From contig NZ_JBCDNA010000003.1 of NCBI RefSeq assembly GCF_038433205.1, positions 248,001 through 312,000 on the forward strand: a stretch of DNA of 64,000 nucleotides, written 5' to 3'. This stretch comes from Lutimonas vermicola. Its GTDB lineage: Bacteria; Bacteroidota; Bacteroidia; Flavobacteriales; Flavobacteriaceae. Positions within the stretch are counted from its first letter, which is position 1. Each line of letters begins with the position of its first letter. A program made the translations under genes and the position numbers. The notes beneath the pieces are model-generated. The model was not told the DNA's origin. It saw nothing but the letters and a program-made list of their open reading frames with translations, and ran no database searches. Below, piece after piece: positions 17,896 to 26,094 of this stretch.

Positions 17896-19535
17896 AAAGA
17901 ATTAAAAACACTGTGGTTATTTTCAGCCTCGTAATAATGAGTACGTTTTTATTGGCATTTAAATCGGATTTTTTCGAGGTGGCAAAACAAATGGAAATTT
18001 ATACGACGTTATTTAAAGAACTGAACCTTTATTATATAGATGAGATCAATCCGGCTGAATTGACCGAAAAGGCCATCAATGAAATATTGAATGATCTCGA
18101 CCCTTATACAAGATATTATGACGAACAAGGGGTTGAGGAGGTCAAGATCAATTCTTCAGGTGAATACAGCGGTATCGGTGCCGAATCGAGATACTACGAT
18201 AATAAACTAGTCATTGCTGAGGTTTATGAAGGGTACTCCGCAGAGGAACAGGGAATCAAAGTTGGAGATGAAATCATAAAGATTGATGATATCTTTGTCA
18301 ATGATTACGATAACGACCGAATTTCAACCTTGTTAAAGGGCGTACCCCAAAGTACCGTGAAACTTGTCATCAAAAGACAAAACAAAGAACTTTCTTTTAC
18401 AGTTACCAGGGAAAAAATAATCGTTGATCCCGTTCCACATTTTCAAATGGTTAGCCCCGAAATAGGCTATATAGCGTTTAATAAATTCAACAATAAGGCG
18501 TCTTCATCAATAAAATCAGCTTTTGTTGATTTGAAGGAAAAGGGAATGAATAAACTCATTCTGGACCTTAGGGGTAATCCCGGAGGCCTATTGAATGAAG
18601 CCATCAATATTACAAACTTCTTTGTTCCTAAAAATGAAGTTGTAGTGAGCACAAAGGCGAAATTAAAAAAATGGAGTGAGGTATACCGAACCAATCATGA
18701 GCCTATTGATTTGGAGATACCAATAGTTGTGCTTATCGACGGGAAGTCGGCCTCTGCTTCTGAGATCGTGGCAGGATCGTTACAGGACCTTGACCGTGCA
18801 GTTATTCTTGGTGAAAGATCATTTGGTAAAGGCTTGGTGCAGCGGTACAGAAACCTTACTTATGGAACCAAACTAAAATTGACAATTTCGAAGTATTACA
18901 CCCCAAGCGGAAGAAATATTCAGGAGCTTGATTACACCCATCGGGATGGTGATGATGTCCCAAAATTTGCAAAAGAAAACAGAAATGCTTTTAAGACCAA
19001 GAATGGCAGAACGGTTTATGACGGAGGCGGTATTTTACCTGATATTGAGATAAAAAAACCGGCCTTAACCGAATCAACCAAGGCATTGTTCAGGTCGGAC
19101 GCAATTTTCAACTTTGCTTCTGATTATTTTTATCGGAATCAAAGCCTGGCAAGCCCTGATACATTTATCTTCGAAGACAAGGAATACGATCAATTTATGT
19201 CTTTTTTGCTGGAAGGAAATTCAAATTTTCAAACTAAAACTGAGAAGAAATTTGAAGCGGCATTCGATCTTTCAAAAGATGAAAACCTTTCTGAAGGAAT
19301 TCAATCTTCCTATAAAAACCTCTCTGAGCAATTGCAGCAGCAAAAAATAGAAGAATTAAACAAGAACAAGGAAAATATAAAGGAAGTGCTCAGCGACGAG
19401 ATCATTAACCGGTATTATTTTAAGAAAGGGGAGTATCAAAATCATATAGCGTTTAGCCCTTTTATAAAAGAGGCTATATCCGTTCTTGAAAATGACGAAC
19501 ACTATAGAAGTATTTTAATGGATGGAAAAAATTAA
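17892..19535 (+). CDS. S41-family C-terminal processing peptidase
   Basis: A 547-residue secreted or membrane-anchored tail-specific protease. An N-terminal hydrophobic segment (about 7-23) leads to a helical region, then a PDZ domain (GEYSGIGAESRYYDNKL to about residue 160), then the S41 core with the catalytic Ser in DGKSASASEIVAGSLQD and the Lys in GERSFGKGLVQRY. A long acidic and helical C-terminal extension follows. It cleaves exposed C-termini of periplasmic proteins. The rnpA overlap (4 bases) and the 14-base overlap with the next gene show a tightly coupled operon. Confidence 0.92.
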   Translation: MKRIKNTVVIFSLVIMSTFLLAFKSDFFEVAKQMEIYTTLFKELNLYYIDEINPAELTEKAINEILNDLDPYTRYYDEQGVEEVKINSSGEYSGIGAESRYYDNKLVIAEVYEGYSAEEQGIKVGDEIIKIDDIFVNDYDNDRISTLLKGVPQSTVKLVIKRQNKELSFTVTREKIIVDPVPHFQMVSPEIGYIAFNKFNNKASSSIKSAFVDLKEKGMNKLILDLRGNPGGLLNEAINITNFFVPKNEVVVSTKAKLKKWSEVYRTNHEPIDLEIPIVVLIDGKSASASEIVAGSLQDLDRAVILGERSFGKGLVQRYRNLTYGTKLKLTISKYYTPSGRNIQELDYTHRDGDDVPKFAKENRNAFKTKNGRTVYDGGGILPDIEIKKPALTESTKALFRSDAIFNFASDYFYRNQSLASPDTFIFEDKEYDQFMSFLLEGNSNFQTKTEKKFEAAFDLSKDENLSEGIQSSYKNLSEQLQQQKIEELNKNKENIKEVLSDEIINRYYFKKGEYQNHIAFSPFIKEAISVLENDEHYRSILMDGKN

Positions 19536-21195
19536 AAGAACAAGGGCTCAGATCTCGACAAATGCCATTGAGAGGATATATATCACCATGCGGCATTTAT
19601 TCATCAGGGGATTTTACAAACCAATGGGTGTATCCGGAAATACGCTCATCAATGAACTTTTGATTTTACAACCCGAGATCTACGGTTCTATCGGAGAGGA
19701 TATTACCGAACTTGAAGGACTGCTTTATATCATAGACAGATTGCCTGAAGGCATAGCCGAATGCCGTTTTATTAACCTAACAGCTGATGAAGGATTAAGA
19801 GAATCCCATTTTAAAAAAATTGTACCCGCTAAGCGAAGGAGGAATTGTTATCGAATTGACCGTGATCAGATGACGATTGAAATTACCAGGGGCAGGTCTG
19901 ATATTTATGATATCTTGACCCACCTCACTTTTATGTTTATTGAGGCCAAAAAGATTGCGAATAAGGTGTTGATCAATGATGAGGGCCATACAATAAGGGA
20001 ATGGAAGCATCTCGAGGAAGTTGTCTTGACGAATAAAAAAATCAACAAAAATGAGAGAGAGGTTCTTATTGCTCATTTGTCTACATTTTTAGGGAGAAGT
20101 TATGAGGAGATTCAAAGAACAGACACCAATTTTGCTACGGCTCAAGCTCCAAACAGGTTTTTTCAGGTTATCTATTGGATGGGTAAACTGGCCCTTAACG
20201 GGATCCTGGAAGACAAAAAACACGAAATTACTTTTAGCCCAATTTTAAGAGAGCGCATCGGGCATCATATTTCGGGAGAAAGCTGGGCTGTCAATATCAA
20301 AAATGAACTTTTCAAAAGAAACTTATTTGAGAGGCCAATTCATGTGATCAGTGCTAATATGCATAGCGTAATGAATTCAATTTATGCTCCTATGTTCCTT
20401 AAAGAAGAGGCAGGGAACAATAAGGGTATAGCCCTGTTTGAATTGATTGGTAATTCGGAAAACAAGGAATTGAGGAAGATCATCAAAAAAGGAGCCGCAA
20501 AAAAAGGGTTGACCTTCATCAAAGATACAACCGGTGCCAATATAGATGTTCAGATTATTGATACAGAAAAGATAGATCTTGATAAAACCATCTATGAATT
20601 AAACCATTGTAAAGATGTGAGACCCGTTATTATTGTCATGGATTATGCCTTTGGGGAACAAGCCTACGAGACATTGGATGAATTATTGAAACCCTATGAA
20701 CTGCGTTCAGGAGAAAAAATACATTTAAATATCGAGTCGGTATCCGTAATGGGAAAGGCTGGAATCCTCAAAGGGAAAAAGGGTGATATCATGATCCCTA
20801 ATTCACATATTTATGAAGGGACTGCAGATAATTATCCATTCAAAAACGAATTAAAGGCAGATGACCTAAAAGATGAGGAACTCAATGTTTATGAAGGGTC
20901 GATGATTACCGTCCTTGGAACTTCGTTACAAAACAGGGATCTTTTGGAATTCTTTTATAATTCTACATGGAAGGTAATTGGGCTTGAAATGGAAGGGGCC
21001 CATTATCAGAAGGCCATACAGTCAGCCTCGAAGATAAGGGGTAATATAAAAAAAGATATCAAGGTAAGATATGCTTATTACGCTTCGGACAACCCTTTGG
21101 AGACGGGTAGTACCTTGGCCTCAGGAGGTTTGGGCGCTACAGGCGTAAGGCCGACTTACCTCATCACACAGAAAATTTTGGAGCAGATCTTTTAA
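19522..21195 (+). CDS. DUF6909-like protein with a nucleoside-phosphorylase-like C-terminal half
   Basis: A 557-residue cytoplasmic protein conserved in Bacteroidota; I believe it corresponds to DUF6909. The first 260 residues are helical with no known motif. The C-terminal half shows nucleoside-phosphorylase features: SVSVMGKAGILKGKKGDIMIP, which resembles the gly-rich phosphate/base region, and VIGLEMEGAHYQKAI, which resembles the ribose-binding EMEGA motif of MTA/SAH nucleosidases. No experimental function is known to me. It overlaps the protease gene by 14 bases, so it is translated from the same rnpA mRNA. Confidence 0.65.
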   Translation: MEKIKRTRAQISTNAIERIYITMRHLFIRGFYKPMGVSGNTLINELLILQPEIYGSIGEDITELEGLLYIIDRLPEGIAECRFINLTADEGLRESHFKKIVPAKRRRNCYRIDRDQMTIEITRGRSDIYDILTHLTFMFIEAKKIANKVLINDEGHTIREWKHLEEVVLTNKKINKNEREVLIAHLSTFLGRSYEEIQRTDTNFATAQAPNRFFQVIYWMGKLALNGILEDKKHEITFSPILRERIGHHISGESWAVNIKNELFKRNLFERPIHVISANMHSVMNSIYAPMFLKEEAGNNKGIALFELIGNSENKELRKIIKKGAAKKGLTFIKDTTGANIDVQIIDTEKIDLDKTIYELNHCKDVRPVIIVMDYAFGEQAYETLDELLKPYELRSGEKIHLNIESVSVMGKAGILKGKKGDIMIPNSHIYEGTADNYPFKNELKADDLKDEELNVYEGSMITVLGTSLQNRDLLEFFYNSTWKVIGLEMEGAHYQKAIQSASKIRGNIKKDIKVRYAYYASDNPLETGSTLASGGLGATGVRPTYLITQKILEQIF

Positions 21196-21263
21196 AAGAA
21201 TCCAACGTTCCTGAGCAAAGAAGCATTTACCAACAGGATCTATTCTAAGTAGATTTTTTAAAG

Positions 21264-21271
21264 TATTTTTG
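21264..21271 (+). promoter_or_regulatory. Possible -7 element of purD
   Basis: TATTTTTG matches TAnnTTTG exactly and lies 20 bases before the chosen purD ATG. I see no TTG at the right distance upstream, so this is only half of a promoter. Confidence 0.35.
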
Positions 21272-21291
21272 TGTGCATAAATAAAGCGTAC

Positions 21292-22563
21292 ATGAATTTA
21301 CTTATTTTAGGGTCGGGAGGCAGAGAATGTGCTCTTGCCTGGAAATTGGCTCAAAGCACTAAATTAGGAAAACTTTTTATAGCTCCCGGTAATGCTGGTA
21401 CCGTCCGGTATGGAACGAATCTTGAACTCAACCCGAATGATTTTTTACAGGTAAAAAAAGCTGTACTTGACCATGATATTCAGATGGTTGTTGTTGGGCC
21501 TGAAGATCCTTTGGTTCTGGGAATACATGATTTTTTCCTTGAGGACAAGGAGCTTATAAAGATTCCGGTTATTGGCCCTCAGAAGTTGGCTGCTCAACTG
21601 GAAGGAAGCAAAGAGTTTGCCAAAGAATTCATGTACAGACATCATATACCTACAGCTAAATACAGAAGTTTTACCCTTGAAAATGTAGATGAAGGCTTGG
21701 AGTTCCTTGAAACATTGACGGCACCTTATGTGTTAAAAGCTGATGGCCTTGCCGCCGGAAAAGGCGTCTTGATTCTCAATGATCTTCAAGAGGCCAAAAA
21801 GGAACTTGATGAAATGCTCAGGCAACAGAAATTTGGTTCGGCCAGTTCTAAAGTGGTGATTGAGGAATTTTTGGATGGAATCGAAATGAGTTCATTTGTG
21901 CTTACTGATAGTGAGAACTATGTAATTCTGCCGAATGCTAAAGACTATAAACGCATTGGAGAAGGTGACACAGGGCTGAATACAGGGGGAATGGGAGCTA
22001 TATCTCCTGTACCTTTTGCTGACGCCGAATTCCTTACAAAGGTTGAAGAAAGGGTAATCATTCCTACTGTTGAGGGCCTTAAAAAAGATGGAATCCCTTA
22101 TGTTGGATTTATATTTATCGGATTGATCAGGGTGAATAATGAACCGTTCGTAATCGAGTATAACGTCAGAATGGGAGATCCTGAGACCGAAGTAGTGATT
22201 CCCAGGATAGCATCAGATCTTTTGGATCTTTTCATAGCTACGGGAAACAAGGAATTGGATGAGTTTGACCTTAAAGTTGATCAAAGAGCCGCTACGACTG
22301 TCATGATGGTTTCCGGTGGATATCCTGAAGCTTATGAAAAAGGGAAGCAGATTACAGGGCTGGAAAGCGTTGCTGATTCGATCATTTTTCATGCGGGGAC
22401 TAAACTTTCGGGAGACAAAGTTTTGAGCAACGGAGGAAGGGTACTTGCGGTAACTTCTTATGGAGAAGATTTTAAGCAGGCCTTAATAAAATCATATAAA
22501 AACATTGAGAAGATTCATTTTGATAAAATGAATTACAGAAAAGATATAGGTTTTGACTTATAG
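21292..22563 (+). CDS. purD: Phosphoribosylamine-glycine ligase PurD
   Basis: The GAR synthetase of purine synthesis: it joins glycine to phosphoribosylamine with ATP. The start at 21292 gives MNLLILGSGGRECALAWKLAQS, the usual N-domain; the upstream GTG at 21271 overlaps a -7 element. ATP-grasp motifs are present: LKADGLAAGKGV, then GPEDPL earlier, and FIEYNVRMGDPETEVVIPR (metal-binding E/N) near the end. Length 423 residues is normal. The following glycosyltransferase gene begins in the same frame after the TAG stop. Confidence 0.94.
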   Translation: MNLLILGSGGRECALAWKLAQSTKLGKLFIAPGNAGTVRYGTNLELNPNDFLQVKKAVLDHDIQMVVVGPEDPLVLGIHDFFLEDKELIKIPVIGPQKLAAQLEGSKEFAKEFMYRHHIPTAKYRSFTLENVDEGLEFLETLTAPYVLKADGLAAGKGVLILNDLQEAKKELDEMLRQQKFGSASSKVVIEEFLDGIEMSSFVLTDSENYVILPNAKDYKRIGEGDTGLNTGGMGAISPVPFADAEFLTKVEERVIIPTVEGLKKDGIPYVGFIFIGLIRVNNEPFVIEYNVRMGDPETEVVIPRIASDLLDLFIATGNKELDEFDLKVDQRAATTVMMVSGGYPEAYEKGKQITGLESVADSIIFHAGTKLSGDKVLSNGGRVLAVTSYGEDFKQALIKSYKNIEKIHFDKMNYRKDIGFDL

Positions 22564-22614
22564 GGAATCACAAAGGCTAGGTTTCCGGTTTCATCATATG
22601 TCCAAGGCATCACA

Positions 22615-23682
22615 TTGATCGAAAAGACCGAACATAAAAAGATCCTGGTAGCTCCTTTAAATTGGGGATTGGGCCATGCCACAAGATGTATTCCTGTTAT
22701 AGAGGCATTGATCAGGTATGATTTTGAACCCATATTGGCAGGAGATGGCACTTCTCTGGACCTTTTGAAACAAGAATTTCCGGGATTGAGGCATTACGAA
22801 CTTCCGTCTACTGAAGTTGAGTATGCTAAAAACGGTGGACTTTTAAAATATAAAATACTTTCACAGGCTCCAAAATTCATGAGAGCTGTTTCTTTAGAAA
22901 AAAAGAAAACACTTGAGATCCATAAAAAGGAAAAACTCAGTGGTATTATCTCGGATAATCGATTTGGCGTGAGGTTAAAGGAAGTACCAAGCATTTATAT
23001 AACACATCAGTTGCAGGTACTTAGTGGGGCAACGAGCTTTTTAAGCACTGCATTGCATGAGCAGATTATTGGTAAATTTAAAGAATGCTGGATTCCTGAT
23101 GACGCATCAAAGGGATTAGCCGGAAAGCTGTCTAGCCCTTCCAGAAAGACTGACTTTTATAAATATATTGGTCCGTTAAGCCGGTTTACGCATCATGAAA
23201 TGCGAAAGGAATGGGATCTTTTGGCAGTATTGAGCGGTCCTGAACCTCAGAGACGAATGTTAGAAGAGAAACTCAAAGAGCAATTAAGATGGTATGAAGG
23301 CAAAAGCATGATTGTTCGGGGAATTGTCGAAAAGCACCAAAAGACAACTATAGAAGGGAAAACAACAATGGTCAATTATATGCTTCATAGGGAGTTAAGA
23401 GATACAATTGAGCGCAGCCGGCTCATTATCTCCCGTTCAGGTTACAGCAGTATTATGGATCTTTTTACCCTGGAGGCCAAAGCTTTTTTTATTCCAACTC
23501 CCGGTCAATACGAACAGGAATATCTGGCTGCATATTTGAAAGATATGCGGTATGCCGACTTTTGTTCACAGGAATCATTTCAACTTAAAAAGTTAAATGG
23601 TTCAACTATGTATAAAGGGTTTAAGCATAAAAAAACATCAAAAAATAACCTCGAACGGTCGCTTTTTGATGTTTTTAGTTAG
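22615..23682 (+). CDS. MurG/GT28-like glycosyltransferase
   Basis: A 355-residue protein with the GT-B style N-terminal motif LNWGLGHATRCIPVIEAL and a C-terminal SRLIISRSGYSSIMDLF with the usual RSG-S-E/D nucleotide-sugar site, followed by IPTPGQYEQEYLA. It is a soluble or membrane-associated glycosyltransferase of unknown acceptor. The start is a TTG (no in-frame ATG before the GLGHA motif); it lies 17 codons after the purD stop in the same frame. Its last 17 codons form the left and right arms of a terminator. Confidence 0.75.
   Translation: MIEKTEHKKILVAPLNWGLGHATRCIPVIEALIRYDFEPILAGDGTSLDLLKQEFPGLRHYELPSTEVEYAKNGGLLKYKILSQAPKFMRAVSLEKKKTLEIHKKEKLSGIISDNRFGVRLKEVPSIYITHQLQVLSGATSFLSTALHEQIIGKFKECWIPDDASKGLAGKLSSPSRKTDFYKYIGPLSRFTHHEMRKEWDLLAVLSGPEPQRRMLEEKLKEQLRWYEGKSMIVRGIVEKHQKTTIEGKTTMVNYMLHRELRDTIERSRLIISRSGYSSIMDLFTLEAKAFFIPTPGQYEQEYLAAYLKDMRYADFCSQESFQLKKLNGSTMYKGFKHKKTSKNNLERSLFDVFS
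23631..23676. terminator. Bidirectional terminator inside the end of the glycosyltransferase gene
   Basis: A 14-base perfect inverted repeat, AAAAACATCAAAAA (23631-23644) and its complement (23663-23676), separated by 18 bases. Both arms are A- or U-rich, so each strand ends in a U-run. It lies just before the stop of the glycosyltransferase gene and can also stop the convergent YwqK-like gene. Confidence 0.65.
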
Positions 23683-23693
23683 TTTTAAGCTCT

Positions 23694-24044
23694 TTAAATA
23701 AAAGATAAAGTAGATTCTTCTACTTCCTTAACTTTAATGACTTTATTTGATTTGTAGGTAACTTCCTTTATGGATTCTTCACCCACCAAATACCATTTTC
23801 CTTCTTTTTTACCATTGCTATAAATAGCAATCACCTTTATTTTTCCTTCCTGATCATAGGAAATCCATTTATCATGGAGTTTATTATCTTTGAAAAAACC
23901 AACTTCTTTAACCATTCCGTTGTCATGGTAATAGGTTGCTTTCACAAGGTCATTTTGCTTTTCAAAGGTTGGTTCCTTTTCTTGAGCAAAAGAAACACTT
24001 ACCGTGAGTATGAAGACTACTAAACTCGCTAACAACTTTTTCAT
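23694..24044 (-). CDS. Small secreted YwqK/MORN-like protein, Pho-box preceded
   Basis: A 116-residue protein with a signal peptide (MKKLLASLVVFILTVSVSFAQ) and short repeats of the YwqK/MORN type: YHDNGMVKEVGFFKDNKLHDKW and YDQEGKIKVIAIYSNGKKEGKWY. I chose the ATG at 24044 because the in-frame ATG at 24065 lies before the signal peptide. MORN-like repeats in bacteria bind surfaces or proteins; no toxin partner is visible. Four TTAACA-type boxes stand at 24078-24116, next to a near-consensus -7 element (TACTTTTA, 24065-24072), so phosphate control is likely. Confidence 0.7.
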   Translation of the reverse strand: MKKLLASLVVFILTVSVSFAQEKEPTFEKQNDLVKATYYHDNGMVKEVGFFKDNKLHDKWISYDQEGKIKVIAIYSNGKKEGKWYLVGEESIKEVTYKSNKVIKVKEVEESTLSFI

Positions 24045-24077
24045 AATCTGATGTTTTGATACCATAAAAGTATGGAT

Positions 24078-24116
24078 TTAACACAAAATAAACAATAAGT
24101 TTACAATAACTTAACA
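24078..24116 (-). promoter_or_regulatory. Four-unit Pho-box-like array before the YwqK-like gene
   Basis: Read on the plus strand: TTAACA (24078), TAAACA (24089), TTTACA (24100), TTAACA (24111), each separated by five bases, giving an exact 11-base period. This is the spacing of PhoB/PhoP response-regulator sites (TTAACA-N5-TTAACA in Bacillus PhoP). It lies six bases upstream of the YwqK-like gene's -7 box, directly beside the phoR stop. Confidence 0.65.
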
Positions 24117-24162
24117 TTGGAAAATTAAGAATATTGTGTTAATATAGTTGTAAATCAAATTA

Positions 24163-25209
24163 TTAGGAATTTAATATAGCTTTGTTTATGGTAAATGAGA
24201 AAGTAGAACCTTTGCCAATTTTACTTTCAACAGACAGTTCCTGATCATGTGCCTCGACGATATGCTTTACTATGGAGAGGCCCAAACCCGAACCTCCCTG
24301 ATCTCTTGAACGGCTCTTATCAACACGATAAAACCGTTCAAATAATCGCGGTAAATCCTTTTTATCGATACCTATTCCGTCGTCTCTAACGATGATTGCG
24401 ATTTGGTGGTTAGAATGTGTAACAATACTGACCAAAGTGGTCCCGTCAAATTTTCCGTATTTTATGGAATTTGAAAACAGGTTGATCAAAACCTGTTCAA
24501 TTTTTTCTTTATCCGCTTTGACCATTATCGGATAGTCATAGGGCTCCTTAAAGGAGAAAACAATATTTTTTTTACTGGCCTTCATTTCCAATAATTCAAA
24601 GGCATCGTGTATGACCCTTATAACATTAAAAACAGTTTGTTCAAGTTTCATACCCGATTCGAGTTTTGCGATCATATCAAGATCCTTAACGATATATGAC
24701 AGTCGTTCAATACTCTTATTTGTTCGTTCCAAATATTTTTTTATCAAAACGGGATCATCTATTGTGTCGTCCAGAACTGTCAGAAGATAACCTTGAGCTG
24801 TGAAAAGAGGGGTCTTAAGTTCATGCGATACATCACCTATAAAATCGCGTCGAAAATCATCCCTGTTGTGAAGTTGCTCAATGACCTCATGCTTGTTTTC
24901 AGCAAATTTTTTGATACGTTCTATAAAGTTTTCGAAATCCAGATCCTTAAGGTTTCGTCTTAATAAAGGTTCATTCTCAAAGAGATTGGATTTATAAACC
25001 CTGTTTAACTGGAGGAATATGAATCTCTTAATCAGAAATCCATAGATCAGAGAAATTACTATAAAATAGAAGCTGCCTGCCAGGATGAGGTTGAGTATGT
25101 TGACCTCTAAAAAAAGAGTAAAAAACAATGCAATTACTGCGAGGCTTATAAAACTTAAAACAGCTGTTTGAATAGCCTGTTTTTGAAGAAGTGATGATTT
25201 CATTCCCAA
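24163..25209 (-). CDS. phoR: Sensor histidine kinase, PhoR type
   Basis: A 348-residue membrane kinase. Two transmembrane helices lie near residues 12-34 and 39-62 with no large periplasmic domain. The DHp domain carries the phosphorylated His129 in DVSHELKTPL. The catalytic domain has the N-box LFSNSIKYG, DDGIGIDKKDLPRLFERFYRVD (G1/F) and GSGLGLSIVKHIVE (G2). The lack of a periplasmic sensor is typical of PhoR, which senses through the phosphate transporter. It follows phoB by 18 bases. The Pho-box arrays on both sides support the PhoR assignment. Confidence 0.88.
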   Translation of the reverse strand: MGMKSSLLQKQAIQTAVLSFISLAVIALFFTLFLEVNILNLILAGSFYFIVISLIYGFLIKRFIFLQLNRVYKSNLFENEPLLRRNLKDLDFENFIERIKKFAENKHEVIEQLHNRDDFRRDFIGDVSHELKTPLFTAQGYLLTVLDDTIDDPVLIKKYLERTNKSIERLSYIVKDLDMIAKLESGMKLEQTVFNVIRVIHDAFELLEMKASKKNIVFSFKEPYDYPIMVKADKEKIEQVLINLFSNSIKYGKFDGTTLVSIVTHSNHQIAIIVRDDGIGIDKKDLPRLFERFYRVDKSRSRDQGGSGLGLSIVKHIVEAHDQELSVESKIGKGSTFSFTINKAILNS

Positions 25210-25227
25210 ATATAAGGGAAGATAAGC

Positions 25228-25914
25228 TTATACAACAAATTTATATCCTACTCCTTTAATGGTTTTGATAAATTCACTGCCTATTTTTTCCCGTAGCTTT
25301 CTGATATGAACATCAATGGTTCTGCCTCCTACCACAACGTCCTGACCCCAAACTGTTTTTAAGATGATCTCGCGGTTAAAAACCTTATTTGGAACACTTG
25401 CCAAAAGGGATAACAACTCAAATTCTTTTCGCGGGAGTGTGATCTCTTTTCCATCGATCTCGACATAATACTGATCCTTGTTAATGGTTATTCCATCAAA
25501 AATCATGATACTTTCTTTCTTTTCTTCTTTTGACATGAGCCTTCTAAGTAAACCTCGTACTTTACTTACAAGGACTTTTGGCTTAACAGGTTTGGTAATA
25601 TAGTCATCTGCTCCGGCTTCAAAGCCAGCTACTTGAGAGTAATCTTCTCCTCTTGCCGTAAAAAATGCAATAATTACATTTTCAAGACCTTCAATGTTCC
25701 TTATTTTCTCACAAGCTTCTATGCCGTCCATTTCAGGCATCATGATATCGAGCAAAATCAAATGAGGTTGTATGACTTTAGCGTTGACTACGGCTTCAGT
25801 TCCTTTAGACGCCTTGAATACCTGATAGCCCTCCTTTTTTAAATGATATCCTACTATTTCAAGTATATCCGGTTCATCATCAACTAAGAGAATCTTTATT
25901 GATCCATTATCCAT
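25228..25914 (-). CDS. phoB: OmpR/PhoB-family response regulator
   Basis: A 228-residue regulator counted from the ATG at 25914; the upstream ATG at 25944 would add ten residues outside the receiver fold. The receiver domain has VDDEP acidic pocket, the phosphoacceptor Asp56 in LLDIMMPEMDG, FFTAR in place of the more usual LTA, and the Lys in YITKPV. A winged-helix DNA-binding domain follows (LPRKEFELLSLLA, TIDVHIRKLREKIG, IKGVGYKF). Paired with PhoR, it controls phosphate-starvation genes. An exact -7 box (TACTTTTG, 25942-25949) and a Pho-box pair upstream suggest autoregulation. Confidence 0.9.
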   Translation of the reverse strand: MDNGSIKILLVDDEPDILEIVGYHLKKEGYQVFKASKGTEAVVNAKVIQPHLILLDIMMPEMDGIEACEKIRNIEGLENVIIAFFTARGEDYSQVAGFEAGADDYITKPVKPKVLVSKVRGLLRRLMSKEEKKESIMIFDGITINKDQYYVEIDGKEITLPRKEFELLSLLASVPNKVFNREIILKTVWGQDVVVGGRTIDVHIRKLREKIGSEFIKTIKGVGYKFVV

Positions 25915-25975
25915 AGGATTGTCTTTTAAGATTTTATGTTGCAAAAGTAGACAATTTTTGATGCCTACATGGCTG

Positions 25976-25992
25976 TTAACAATAACTTAATA
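25976..25992 (-). promoter_or_regulatory. Pho-box pair before phoB
   Basis: Plus-strand reading: TTAACA (25976-25981), five bases, TTAATA (25987-25992); a weaker CTACAT extends it by one period to 25965. It stands about 27 bases before the phoB -7 element TACTTTTG. Confidence 0.55.
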
Positions 25993-26027
25993 TAGTAACA
26001 CAAGCAGCACTTTTTTTTGACCAACTA

Positions 26028-26072
26028 TTAAATCGGATTTAACATTGCTGTAACATAAGTAATGGATTTTTG
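26028..26072 (+). promoter_or_regulatory. Pho-box array and -7 element before the beta-helix lipoprotein gene
   Basis: TTAAAT (26028), TTAACA (26039) and GTAACA (26050) repeat with an 11-base period. GATTTTTG at 26065-26072 is one base from the TAnnTTTG -7 element and follows the last box after nine bases, so the boxes occupy the -33 region as expected for an activated promoter. Confidence 0.6.
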
Positions 26073-26094
26073 CATCGTAAAATTTTCTAAATCA

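Noticed and set aside
23694..24044. YwqK-like gene as an antitoxin of a toxin-antitoxin pair
   Set aside because: The protein has a signal peptide and no toxin gene is next to it; the label comes from automatic naming of the repeat family.
24078..24116. Tandem repeats that might be a CRISPR or a satellite
   Set aside because: Units of six bases with five-base spacers are far too short for CRISPR, and the same unit recurs near phoB and the lipoprotein gene. A response-regulator site fits.
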